Origin: Apostichopus japonicus | Taxonomy: Eukaryota > Echinodermata > Holothuroidea > Aspidochirotida > Stichopodidae | NCBI RefSeq assembly: GCF_037975245.1 | Contig: NC_092564.1 | Coordinates: 12,114,484 to 12,178,483, forward strand | Reading direction: 5' to 3' | Length of the DNA: 64,000 bases | Shown here: positions 38,273 to 50,800 of the stretch, in pieces | Numbering within the stretch: position 1 is the first letter of the stretch | How the letters are laid out: the number at the start of each line of letters is the position of its first letter | Translations under genes and position numbers: made by a program | The notes under the pieces: model-generated | The model's database searches: none | Seen by the model: the letters and a program-made list of their open reading frames with translations, nothing else | What the model was told of the DNA's origin: nothing

Positions 38273-38760
38273 AAGTTTGTAGAGATCAAACTACCGGTGG
38301 TTAAAGTCATCTTGTAGGACTTACTTTGAAATATTCTTAGTTTCATAAAAGTACAATGCCAAAATGCTGGTATCTCAGGAACAAGATACTCTACAAAATT
38401 CTCAACGGAAAGATGGAAATCCTTAGGTAACAAATACGGATACACCCAAATATGCAATCATAGAATACTTCTCCGGACCCAAAGCCCGCAAACCTGGGTG
38501 AAGGCTAGGTTAATGGATTACTCCCTAGGGGTACATTAAATAACCCTCACATTGGTCATATAACAGGTACAAAACCAAGCCCCCCAAAAAATAAAAACAA
38601 TCTACACACATGTCAAAAAGTCATAGGATTTCTGCAACTGCTGCAGAGGTCAAAGGTCATGTATCATTTCAGCCCAATAGAAGTACAAAAATCAGAGATA
38701 TGTATATAACTTGTTCCCGGTTATTCTGTAAGCTAACGGCTAATAGCTGGCTGGTCTCAA

Positions 38761-38853
38761 TTATGATGACTTCTTCTTTGTGGTCTTTTGCTTACGCAGT
38801 CCTTTTTTTATTGTAGGTTTATTCTTGATTTGACCTCTCCTCTTCTTGCTTGT
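38761..38853 (-). CDS. STT3B: STT3B last coding exon
   Basis: The acceptor tttcaccaacag precedes ACA AGC AAG. Thirty codons and TAA follow: [18 protein letters not shown].. to TTKKKSS. It lines up with the human STT3B tail, where KRKRGYIKNK is followed by KKGKK. The phase (0) fits the SSKK exon at 49808. Confidence 0.9.
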   Translation of the reverse strand, partial: TSKKRRGQIKNKPTIKKGLRKQKTTKKKSS

Positions 38854-41800
38854 CTGTTGGTGAAAAAGAAAAAGAAAAAAACAGTTTGAAATTCTTCTCA
38901 ATTACATTACACTGAGAGAATTCTACTCCAATTGTCTTCAGGAAGTATTAAACCAATGGGATTAAGGTAGGACAATTGTTGATCATAACTCACCCAACCA
39001 ATACCAAGTTGCTATCTCTATTTTACTGAGAGAATTCTACTCCAATTGTCTTCAGGAAGTATTCGACCAATGGGATTAAGGTAGGACGTTTGTTGATCAT
39101 AACTCACGCAACCAATTCCAAGGTGCTATCTCTATTTTACTGAGAGAATTCAACTCCAATTGTCTTCAGGAAGTATTCAACCAATGGGATAAAGGTAGGC
39201 CGTTTGTTGATCATAACGCACCCAACCAATACCAAGTTGCCATCTCTATTTTACTGAGAGAATTCTACTCCAATTGTCTTCATGAAGTATTCAACCAATG
39301 GGATTAAGGTAGGACGTTTGTTGATCATAATGCACCCAACCAATACCAAGGTGCTATCTCTATTTAACTAAGAGAATTCTACTCCAATTGTCTTCAGGAA
39401 GTATTAAACCAATGGGATTAAGGTAGGACGTTTGTTGATCATAACTCACGCAACCAATTCCAAGGTGCTATCTCTATTTTACTGAGAGAATTCAACTCCA
39501 ATTGTCTTCAGGAAGTATTCAACCAATGGGATAAAGGTAGGCCGTTTGTTGATCATAACGCACCCAACCAATACCAAGTTGCCATCTCTATTTTACTGAG
39601 AGAATTCTACTCCAATTGTCTTCATGAAGTATTCAACCAATGGGATTAAGGTAGGACGTTTGTTGATCATAATGCACCCAACCAATACCAAGGTGCTATC
39701 TCTATTTAACTAAGAGAATTCTACTCCAATTGTCTTCAGGAAGTATTAAACCAATGGGATTAAGGTAGGACGTTTGTTGATCATAATGCACCCAACCAAT
39801 ACCAAGGTGCTATCTCTATTTAACTAAGAGAATTCTACTCCAATTGTCTTCAGGAAGTATTAAACCAATGGGATTAAGGTAGGACGTTTGTTGATCATAA
39901 TGCACCCAACCAATTCCAAGGTGCTATCTCTATTTTACTGAGAGAATTCTACTCCAATTGTCTTCAGGAAGTATTCGACCAATGGGATTAAGGTAAGCTG
40001 AACCATAACACACCCAACCAACACCAAGGTGCTATCTCTATTTTACTAAGAGAATTCTACTCCAATTGTGTTCAGAATGTATTCAACCAATGGGATTCAG
40101 GTAGGCCATGGATCATAATTCACCCAACCAATACCAAGGTGCCATCTCTATTTAACTGAGAGAATTCTACTCCCATTGTCTTCAGGAAGTATTCAACCAA
40201 TGGGATTAAGGTAAGCTGTTGATCATAACGCACCATATCAAATACCAAGGTGCTTTCTCTATTAAGGTAGGCCATTGATCATATTGCACCCAACCAATAC
40301 CAAGGTGCTATCTCTATTTTACTGAGCGAATTCTACTCCAATTGTCTTCAATGGGATTAAGGTAAGCTATTGATAGTACGCACCCAACTAATACCAAGGT
40401 GCTACCATTAAAGGAATTGTCTGGTGGAAGATTTTGATACATTGTCCTTGTAGTTATTATTTTTCTCTTTCTAACCATGTAAAAATTGTCCCCATTCGAC
40501 GTTTTCTTCTTGTAGAAATCTGGTTTTCAAATTCACCAGTTTCTCACCAAAAGTACCGTTTGTTCGAACGCTTCAATATGGTGATTGACGTAGTGCTTGC
40601 AGATAGGCAGAACAGGCGACTTGAAGTTAGCACTCCCAATTCCGCAGCAAATAAACTCACGTGTAAGCACATTGGATTGCCTCATATATATAACGTACAT
40701 ACTCGCGAACGTATATACTACGATGCTCAGTTGGTGTAGGCCTACTTGTATAGCGTTACACACAGTACACTCACACTCAAACCACAGTTCATTAACTGTT
40801 CTTCGAAATCGCTTAAATAAAATTCACGGATCAAATTAACAGTAAAAGGAAACTTGTAAAGTATTCGTTCAACCGAAAGATGAAACTTGGCGGAATCGAT
40901 GTCATCGCAGAACTGTCCGATTGTAAACGTTCGAGTACCCTATACACGCGAACATTCTTCGCGCTGGAGCTGGATTACCGCGATGTATAAACAACGAAGA
41001 GCCTGCTGTTAAAACTTATCTTGTGTTACACAAAGACCACGAAACCACCGATCTACTACATATATGGCGGCTTAAGGATATTTTTAAATGATATCTAATT
41101 TATAAGAAATTTCACCGGAAATTATTGAAGAAATTGATCGAATCGTTGTCAGTGCAGAATGTAGCACTGAGAAGCTTAGGCTTCGCAGAACTGTCCGATT
41201 GTCAACGTTTGAGTATAGCCTACATGCGAACATTTTTCGCGTTGGAGCTGGATAGCGCGATGTATAGCCTGAACAACTCAGAGTCTGCTGTTAAAATTTA
41301 CATTGTGTTACACAAAGACCACGGAACCACCGATCAAGTACATGGCGGCTTAAGGAGTTTTTGAAAACATATCTAATTTTTAAGAAATTTCACCGGAAAT
41401 TAAGGAAGAAATTTATCTGTATACAAACGCTGTTTTTGTTGTGATTACCGTATAGGTACTGTGCGGAGGGTGGGTTATGACGCAATCTGCTATGGCAGAG
41501 CTGACGTCACGTATTGTACTGTTCAAATCATATTTGAAATGTCTATCCATAACGATTAAAAAATCGTTTCTCTGTCAAACGCAACATTAGCGTTCTCATA
41601 CTTTGACAACATGTTTGGAAAATTATTTACTATTTTTTAAGGTAACTTCTTTGGGCCACCAGACAATCCTTTTAAGGTAAGCCGCTGATCATAACACACT
41701 AGTTGCAAGGTGCTATCTCTATTTACACAAATGCTGACAATTTTAACCGATAAACTGGACTTGAAAAAGCAAGGACTAAGGTAAATGACTTATTTGTAGT

Positions 41801-44800
41801 TGATGCTAACAGGCAGTATGACAGAAGACAAGATCCTGTAACCAATATGTCTTAACAACCATTTATGACAACCAATTATTGTAATTATTGCAAATAAAGA
41901 GTGAAAAACTGACTGGGGAACAAGCAAAGAAACCTCCAGCTAGAACAGAATTTGAACCAGTGACCTACTAAGTCAGAACTGGCACCCCTCCCCTCACTCC
42001 CCCCCCTCGGGCAAAGACGTAGCGAGATATAGGGCTGGATAGATCAGTTGGTAAAGCATAGGGCTTGTAAACCCATTCTAGCCAAAAGTGTTTAGGTTTT
42101 TCAAAGAATCAAAGATTGTGTCTGCTTGATGAAGGTGAAAAGCTTCAAAATGCAGGATGTGGACAATGGATTGTGGGCAAGCAAAAGTGTTATGAGTGCG
42201 TTTTGATGATGGGGAGATCTTTGACAGTTACAAATTCCCGAAAATCAAACTTAAAACCCCTCCCTCCCTCCCCCTCCCTCCCCTACATAAATACCATCCT
42301 CATAACAGGCTTTATTCATGCTGTTTATCTTAAACTCCTTAGATATTTCCTGGCAAGGTTATTGTACAAGAAGTCAGGTCTTGTGTTAAGACCCAATATT
42401 TAACCAAGGGAGGGGCAGCTGTCACAGTCATAGTTAGGTAGAGTGCACAAGCTACCAGCAACCAAACTGATTTCTTCAGACACGGTGTAAATGTGTAACC
42501 ACTTAATAAATAGTTCTGCAGTGCCTTGAATACATAATGATCACTATTTTTATATGCTATTGTAATGCAGGCATCTTTTCAGTATAACAAGGAAGGAAGC
42601 TTATTACAATTTACAGGCTCTTTTTTTTCCTTACATGTGGTAAAATTTTTCACAGACCTCCTTATTTTTTTATGGCAAGACAACCCAACACATCTTGCGT
42701 TATGTTTGCTCAGACTTTATTAGCATTAAAACAGTCAATAGAAGTCTGTTGGTTTTTTTTCCAGCGGTTTCTTTACTGTTCTGTTTGCTTAATACTGAGT
42801 GTTTCCAATATCAACAGACCAGGTCAATGGTACCATGCCCTTGGGTCATGACTGTGCTTTAAGAAAAGAGTGTTATAGAAAACAACAGTTGAAGAAAGTT
42901 AAAAAAAAAAGACTGTTTGTGTTTAAAATGAGTGATGGATGTGGCCACTGCAAAGGAAAGTCAAACACTTTTTCTACGGCTGTGTTTATGAGAACTAACA
43001 CAAACTGATTCTTCAAATCAACCATAATTTTCACTAGATAGACAGCTCATGGGACTATGTGGCTTGAAATATTATGATAAAAGTGAATAAAATGAAAAAC
43101 TTTTTCATGGTTTAAATGCAACTTCAATTTAGCATATTTGGTGACACCCACAAAAGGGCCCTCTTGTTAAAACCTGTGTGCTGTATGTGTGGTCTAAACT
43201 GAATGTCCAAAGACTATTGGGAGCGACCCAAAAGTAGGTTGCCAACAATTGTGGGGTTGTTCCCAAGATTTTTCCAGATATCAAAAATGTTCATCCACAA
43301 AATTAGAAGATTGGAGATCGGTTATTGAATGATGTTTATCTGAACATCAAGTCCATAGTCGCAGATGACTTTCATGCAGCATACCGAGTACTGATTCTAA
43401 GGGATGGGGCTGTCGCTCAGTCCACAGGGGAAGATCCTGGGGTTGAGGGCCGAAAAGTTAGCAGACCGCTGGGCTAAGCTGCAGATCCTTTCATGAAATT
43501 GATATATCCAGTATCTATGGTGGACGTTACAGTATCTGTATGGTGAATTGCTAAGCGATCCTTTGAGTTAAAGGCATTGAAGACTCGCCCCAAACCACGT
43601 GCGGCCATCTGAAAAAGTTAACTTTCTGTTGCTTGCAAGTGACATTTTGTTTGTGTCGCTACAAAATGCAGACAGTAATGAAACGTGATACCTTGTTATC
43701 TTTAGCTGGACCTGAGATGTCCATCGCTGTATCGTTTATACACTGTGTTGTGGGTATTGACCGCAGCTGTATGTACACTAGTGTCTAATTACCGATGGTA
43801 GCAAGCTGTTTGTGTGTATTTTCTGGGATCGATGGTGGTGTCCAACACTTCTGTTACACCTCATTCGAAACGAGGTCAGATTACCGGCATTAGACGTTTC
43901 TTTTTGCGCGAGTCCTTACACCCTTTAAGTAAAGGACTAATGATCCTTTTCGTAACTCATGTCGTACAGGATCCTTCCATGGGTCTAATATGTTATTGTG
44001 CAGCATACATAGTGCAGACTAATACATACCCTGCTCCTTCTATTTAAACATATATCCAAACTTCCTAGTACCTGTTTGCCTCTTTTGTTAACTATGTCCG
44101 TGTTTACAAGATGTCAATACACCCATGACTTTGCTAAAGGTGAAACCCTGTCAAACTGGTCACATCTGGAATGTCCTCAGAGTGTTTGTTATTTAAAAGC
44201 AGACCTATTCGTCTTTCTTTGCCTTACAAATTTGTTTTAACCAACATAACAAGGGATACGGTATTTGCACTTAAGGCTGCCACATGAGGCATATATTGTG
44301 AAGGGTGTGGTGGTGGTGATGACTAAACAGTTTTATCTATTTTACAGAACCATTGACAAAGGATGATTCTCAGTTCTAATTATTCCGATTGCGAAATCGA
44401 GGAAACATTTCAAAGTAGTAAAATCAAGTTCAGGACGAGTGGTTGTTATTTATGGGCAAGCCCTCATTTTATGGTGCAATATAAATGCTCTGCGGCATAT
44501 TTTACTTTGCAATTCACACGGAAATGATTCGTCAAAAACCTACTGCTGTAAAAAAACATCATAAAGGCAGAATTTTGCTCATTCAACACAACACTAAGAG
44601 GCCCTTCACTTTTAGTTAAGACTGTTTGAAAGCAGCAAAAAAACATTTGCTAAAAAAAAAAACCTTCATTATACCTGGAAATTCACAGCACAAGTTGCCA
44701 ATGTGGCAATGGTTTATGTTCTTTGAAAGCTTCACTCTATGGATGCTATTTGCTGGGTCCTTGAAGGGTGATACCACTGGAATTTATTGACATTTATTGA

Positions 44801-47800
44801 GTTCAAGGCAAACATGCATTTTTTTAATCTTGTTTTACTGGATATCATCTACCAGTTTGATTTCATTTCTAGCCAAAATTTCTTGGCAATGTTTCAAATT
44901 GGTTTATATCCTGGTTTGTTTTACTTTGTCCCATTTGCTTATATTGTTACATAAAAAGCTAATTTTCTCTTTGAATCCCTTCCTTAATTGCATCATGAAA
45001 TTTGAAGTAGGGGAGGAGCTGTTGAGGGAGGGGGAGGGGGTGCAAGGTACTCTGGCTACTGTTCAGCATTCTTCAAAATTATTTGTTATCTTTGCCATAA
45101 AAAGTGCAGCCTTGGTGAACTTTTCACTTCAAAGATGTAGAATAATCTAGCAAGACTTTTCTGAAACCTACTCAACCATTCAATGAAAGACAAGGTACAA
45201 ACTTTGTGCCAGGAACGATGGAAAATAAAATTAAACAGGTTGCAGACGAAAATGGCCTACAAGATTATGGTAAATGTGTTGGACACAAAATATTCTTTAT
45301 TTTGCACAGAACAGTGTATAACTCTCTAATAAACTTCTTCCGAGTAACACCACTGAGGAGTATAGTGCAATAGGTCAATCTTTTGGTCATTGGCATTTAT
45401 GTGATCCTACACTCTATACAGTGATGGAAGTACACTAACGTGTTAGGGAACACACATACTACTGTAAATCTGTGATCCTACACTCTACACAGTAATGTAA
45501 GTACACTATGATCTGTGATCCTACACTCTGTACAGTGATGTATGTACACTAACGTGTTAGGGAACACACATACTACTGTAAATCTGTGATCCTACACTCT
45601 ACACAGTAATGTAAGTACACTATGATCTGTGATCCTACACTCTGTACAGTGATGTATGTACACTAACGTGTTAGGGAACACACATACTACTGTAAATCTG
45701 TGATCCTACACTCTACACAGTAATGTAAGTACACTATGATCTGTGATCCTACACTCTGTACAGTAATGTAAGTACACTATGATCTGTGATCCTATGATCT
45801 GTGATCCTACACTCTGTACAGTGATGTATGTACACTAACAATTTTACAAACTGCTTGCGTTCTGCGGTCACAAAAACACACACTCACAACTAGGGCTGTG
45901 CAAAGCATAAAAATCAATTTTGTGAATGCATATCTTTCTTTCTTCTAATAAAACCACAACTTCTCAAAATAACCATATTTTTCACTCCTTTTTACAGATG
46001 ATTGAATTTGTTCGAAAACAAATAAATCATAACAATCAATGCAAAGTACAGAGTTAATAACACTCCCATTACAAAGCTCTTTATGCTGAAAAGAGTCAAT
46101 GCACTTCCAAATTTCCTGTTATTTGTTTGGCTAATAGTCCCTTACCATTGTCTACAAACATTCTTGCATCTATAGTGTTAAATGACCATAAAGTATGTTG
46201 TTTACAAGCAACTACCTGTAAGGTTACTGTCCCCTGTGTAGAGATAGCAGAATTTGTGCTATAGGCTATCATGTGTGTGCACTCAAATACATAGGCGTAC
46301 GAGGCGGGGGGGCAGGGGGGCAGACTGCCCCCCCAAATTTTCAGAGGACAAGAAATTCGGGCAAAAGTCCTGAAAAATTCGGGCAGCCTAAGAGGAGAAA
46401 AAATATATATATATATATATATTTTTTCTCCTCTTAGGCTGCCCGAATTTTTTCAGGACTTTTGCCCGAATTTCTTGTCCTCTGAATTATATATATATAT
46501 ATATATAAATATGTAGTAGCTTGCCCGAATCTTTTTCAAATTTTTGCCCGACAATTCCATGATTTTCTTTATTTAGCATCATGATGCCCGAATATTTCCG
46601 TGTAACACCACCGTAAGCGCAGTTCATCTGGGCTACCACGCTTTTTGCACGATCATTTTTTTTCCTAACTAGTCAATTGTATACCTGGACCAAGGGCAGC
46701 GGAACCGGGGGCACAGGGGGCACGTGCCCCCCCCCCACTTTTCCTCAGGTTAAAAATGTGCCATTTTTCTGCATAAAAATTGAGGTGCCTCAAGTTAGCA
46801 AGAGGCCAGGGAACTAGAATGAACACTCGGGAAGGGCCGTTTCCGGCCATCTGAGGGGTTTGTTAAACCAAAAATTTTCTAGTACGCTCCGCAACCGATG
46901 GTGGCGCTCCGCTCAGATAGTCGTGCATACAACTTTGCAAATCCTGGCTAGGCCCGTGACTTTTAATGAATTTCTGTGGGTCAAACTCAAAGCTATTTCG
47001 AATGGAAAAAATTTGTTTTAGATATAAACAAGAAAAAAACTCTAATTCGGAAGATTCCTACATTAGCAACTAGCAAGATATCACCTCATTTTGTCTCAAA
47101 AGAAAACTTGTTCCTTGTTTCCCAATTTGCGCATTGGATATTGCAGTGCTAGTATGAATATTTTCCTTTGGGGGGGGGGGGGCATTGATGGAGTGATGTG
47201 TATACACAAATAAGATAATACAATAAGAGTTATAAAGGGTACTAAATATCAAGCTGCATCAGTCCAATCAAATTTCTGCAATGTGCCCTTTGATGTCGGT
47301 GCCCCCAAGATTAAAAGTGCTTCCGCCGCCCTTGCCTGGACATCTCCGACATGAGTGTATATAAGAAACATTTTCTTTTTCATGGATGGTGGGGGGGGTG
47401 CCTACAAGCCTAGAGGTACAGGTTTATCATATTCTTTGTTATATTTTATACTTTTTTGTGAGACAAACTGCAGTCTCACCCGACACAGCGACATTATCCC
47501 GCCTACGTGTCGTTGAACAATGTATGTTTTTCTGGAGGTAGCTGAGTACTGTGTTAATATAATAAATAAGGTAACTAAATAGGAGCTTAAAAAATATACT
47601 GTCCCATTTTTCCCCTTCAAAGTGATGTTACCATTTTTTCTTCTTCTAATATACCAAATTTTTGGGGAAGTGTAAATTTCTAAAACGTGAGATTATAAAA
47701 TAAAGAATGTTTAGATGCAACTTGCAAGGTCTCAGAAGTGCCGTTTCCGGCAATCTGAGAGGCATTGTGTGCCAAAAATTTTCTTGTACGCTACGCGCCA

Positions 47801-50800
47801 ACTGATGGTGGCGCTCCGCTTAGATAGTGTCACAGGAACTTTCGGGCACAAAAAGTTCTGCCCCCCCAAACTGAAATGGTCCCGTACGCCTATGCTCAAA
47901 TATCACAACATGAGGCCTTGTTGACACATATTTAAACAAGAAGCGCTCATTGTAGGAAGTTGTACTTGAATTGTTTCTAAAAATATCATGTATATTTGAA
48001 TCATTGTTTTGATCACCTATTGTTTTGAGTTGAGACAATTATGAATTGTGTGGGAAGCTAATATCTCTGACACTGAAACCGTGCAGCAATGTTTATACAA
48101 TTTGATAGTTTAGAACCTTTATTATAGTTTCAGTAATGACTGTTTCATCATTTTATGTTTAAACCATTTAACAATCTTATTTCTTTCACTTACCATTTAC
48201 CATATCATTTGTTTAATCTTAACAACAACTGTTTTTTGATGTACGCCTATTTATAAATATTTTATATTTATACTGGTTTAAAATAAATCGAAATCGAAAA
48301 GATTTTTCATGTAAATGTTCGTTCCCTCTGCATTGAGAGTTGCTAAAGTAAAATGTGCATTCACACCACAATAATTATACACCATTATACACCATAAATT
48401 TTCGCAGTCCTTTTGACCATGTGATCAGTTAAATTTTTTGTGAGTGTAAACTATATACTTTGTCAAAAGTAGCCATTGGCATTTGAGTTAATTAATCGAC
48501 ATTGCGTAAAAAGTTGTTAACATATTGTAATGGGAAAGGGGTCGGAACTGGCTAGGGTTGGGCCGACCTGCCCATACTGGTTGGTGAAAAAGGAAAAATT
48601 TGTTCAACTTTGAATAAAACTTAAGACTAAGATTGCATTGGGAAACTGTTAATGGTAACTTATGACAGGGGCTTATAAAAGTTGTTAGCAAATTCTAGGT
48701 CTTTTACTGGTGTATTCTTGTGTCATCGAGATCCTTACGTAATAGTTCCTCCATCATTAAAGGGCCTCAATGAAATCAGTTAAAAAGGTGGTATTTTTAT
48801 TCTTGCATTTACTCTCTAGGCACTCATTTTACTTTACATTGGTTTCTGACATTCACAGCGTTTTCATAGCCCATAACATTTCCATAGACGCTATGTGTAA
48901 GGGAGTTGTACACCTTGTACAGAAGTGTGCACTGCATGATGCCTAGGCCAGCATATATGGTAACTAGTCTACGGCAATATTTCCTGTTCAGAATTTGACA
49001 GTTAATTTGTTGTTGTATACTATTTACAGCTTCCATTTGATTTTTTTGGCCGTGCACATGATATCACTATCGGCTGCCATTGCACACAAGCAATGTTTTT
49101 GTCAGGTGTCATTATAACTAAGTATTGTGCGTTCCTGTAGAGGTATTTTGAAGTGCATGTTTGCATGGAGGACTGCAGGGACGCAAGTTTTTCTGAGCGA
49201 ACGCAAACATTTTTATGATGTTGCGTCCCACGAATGCAACTTTTTAAATCCTAGTAACAATACTGAAGGTTGTAGATTTATTGCAAGTTAAAGAAAATGT
49301 GGTCCCGGAATTGTTGGGCCCCACAAAATCGGTCTTAAAGAATGGTACCAACATGTTTTTGACGTGGAAAGAAAATTTGAGCCCACCTACCCCAAAAAAT
49401 AGGCCCAGAGTTTTTTTGGCCCCAGATGGTCCCAATAATATTAGGCCTACATTTTTCAGCTATTAACCAACAACTGTATACCACGTTTGGTTACGATCCG
49501 ACTTAAGGTTGGGGAGTTATTGCAATGTATAGATTTTAATATGTTTGACAAAATAACCTCATTAATATTCATAAGGTCTGCAGCAAAAACGAAAGGGCAC
49601 ACCTTCTCATACATCTACATAGCAAGTATTACAAATATCCATCACTTCGTTGATGAGTTACAACAGACCCAAGCAAGTGTCGCACACGCACACGCACACA
49701 CACCGAAACCTGATTGTATAGGTTCACTTACTTCCAGCAAAGGAACCAAAATGTTTTCTTTTCCAAAAAGTTAAAAACCTTCATTCGAAGCAAATGCTGC
49801 AACTAACCTTTTTAGATGAAAACTTTTTCTTCTTTGATTTCTTGGTAGGATTGGTTACTTTCTCTTTATTACTAACGTCTAATACCTTATAGATTCTCAC
49901 GAGCCAGTTTTGTGTAGTGTACGCTTCTTCTAAATGCTCAAAAGAAATATCTTTATTACCAATCTCCACTCCTCTGGTCCTATCGTAACCAGATGGAGTT
50001 CTAAAATCAAGCTGTAAGGAAAGAAAGAAAGCAGAATGAAGAAGAATTGTTCCCATTACTGCATCCAAGTCTTGTTTTTACATCTGGTCACAGCACTCGA
50101 TAGGCTGGCTGGAAATATGGATGAACATTGCCAAATCAATAGTTAAAACAATTGTATACATCCGATGCCCCTGACAACCTGGAATCTACAATGGATATTA
50201 TTGCATTTAATTAATTTGACTAGAGTTACATTAAAAGTCAATTTAAAAATTGTAAAAATAAACTTTACAATAGAAATTTAGTTTTAATGCATCAGAATCC
50301 TGAACTTCCATAGAATACTGACATGTCTTAATAAACATCAGAAAAACTTTTAGTTTAACACTTTAGTACAGATCGAGAGCATACCTGAACTTCACCAAAT
50401 CGATAATAACACATTTTATACATCAGGCAGTTAAGGAGGGTCGGTGCACCGGCTTTGTCTACTCGGAACTCCCCATTCGTTGTAAAATAATCACTCTCCT
50501 AAAAGAGAAAGACAAGAAAGTTCATCATAACAATATCTTCTTCATTTAAATTTCATTTTATGTAAGAACTGCATTACAGCTTTGATTTCTTAACTACAGC
50601 AAGCGAAAATTAAAAAAGCCAATGTTTCTGGCATTTGCACACATAAGACAGTCCATTTTGATAAATTGTAAACCATCACTCTTGATGGGATCTAACAAGC
50701 TGAATTACAAAGTAAACAACCTAGAAGCCTATTACAAAATGATTTCCAGAGACACAGTATTTCAGTATGAGGAGGAGGAGCAGGAGCAGGAGGAGGAGGA

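Larger units (their letters stand above)
46290..47894. mobile_element. hAT-like element containing a second element
   Basis: The ends CATAGGCGTACGAGGC and, inverted, CATAGGCGTACGGGAC are flanked by a perfect 8-bp duplication, CTCAAATA (46282-46289 and 47895-47902). It contains a long hairpin (46341-46485), a nested element (46691-47334) and the shared subterminal module near its right end (about 47730-47830). Confidence 0.88.

Noticed and set aside
38911-40407. CRISPR-like regular repeats
   Set aside because: The repeats are contiguous 114-bp monomers without unique spacers, in an animal intron; this is a satellite.
43814-44047. Shared frame [14 protein letters not shown].. at 43.8 kb and 54.7-54.9 kb
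   Set aside because: The similarity is explained by the two copies of a TTAA MITE; the frame is not maintained beyond the repeat.
49781-49807. STT3B ending at the in-frame stop just past the SSKK exon
   Set aside because: A donor gttagt is present, and the spliced last exon at 38761-38853 restores the conserved Lys-rich tail in the right phase.
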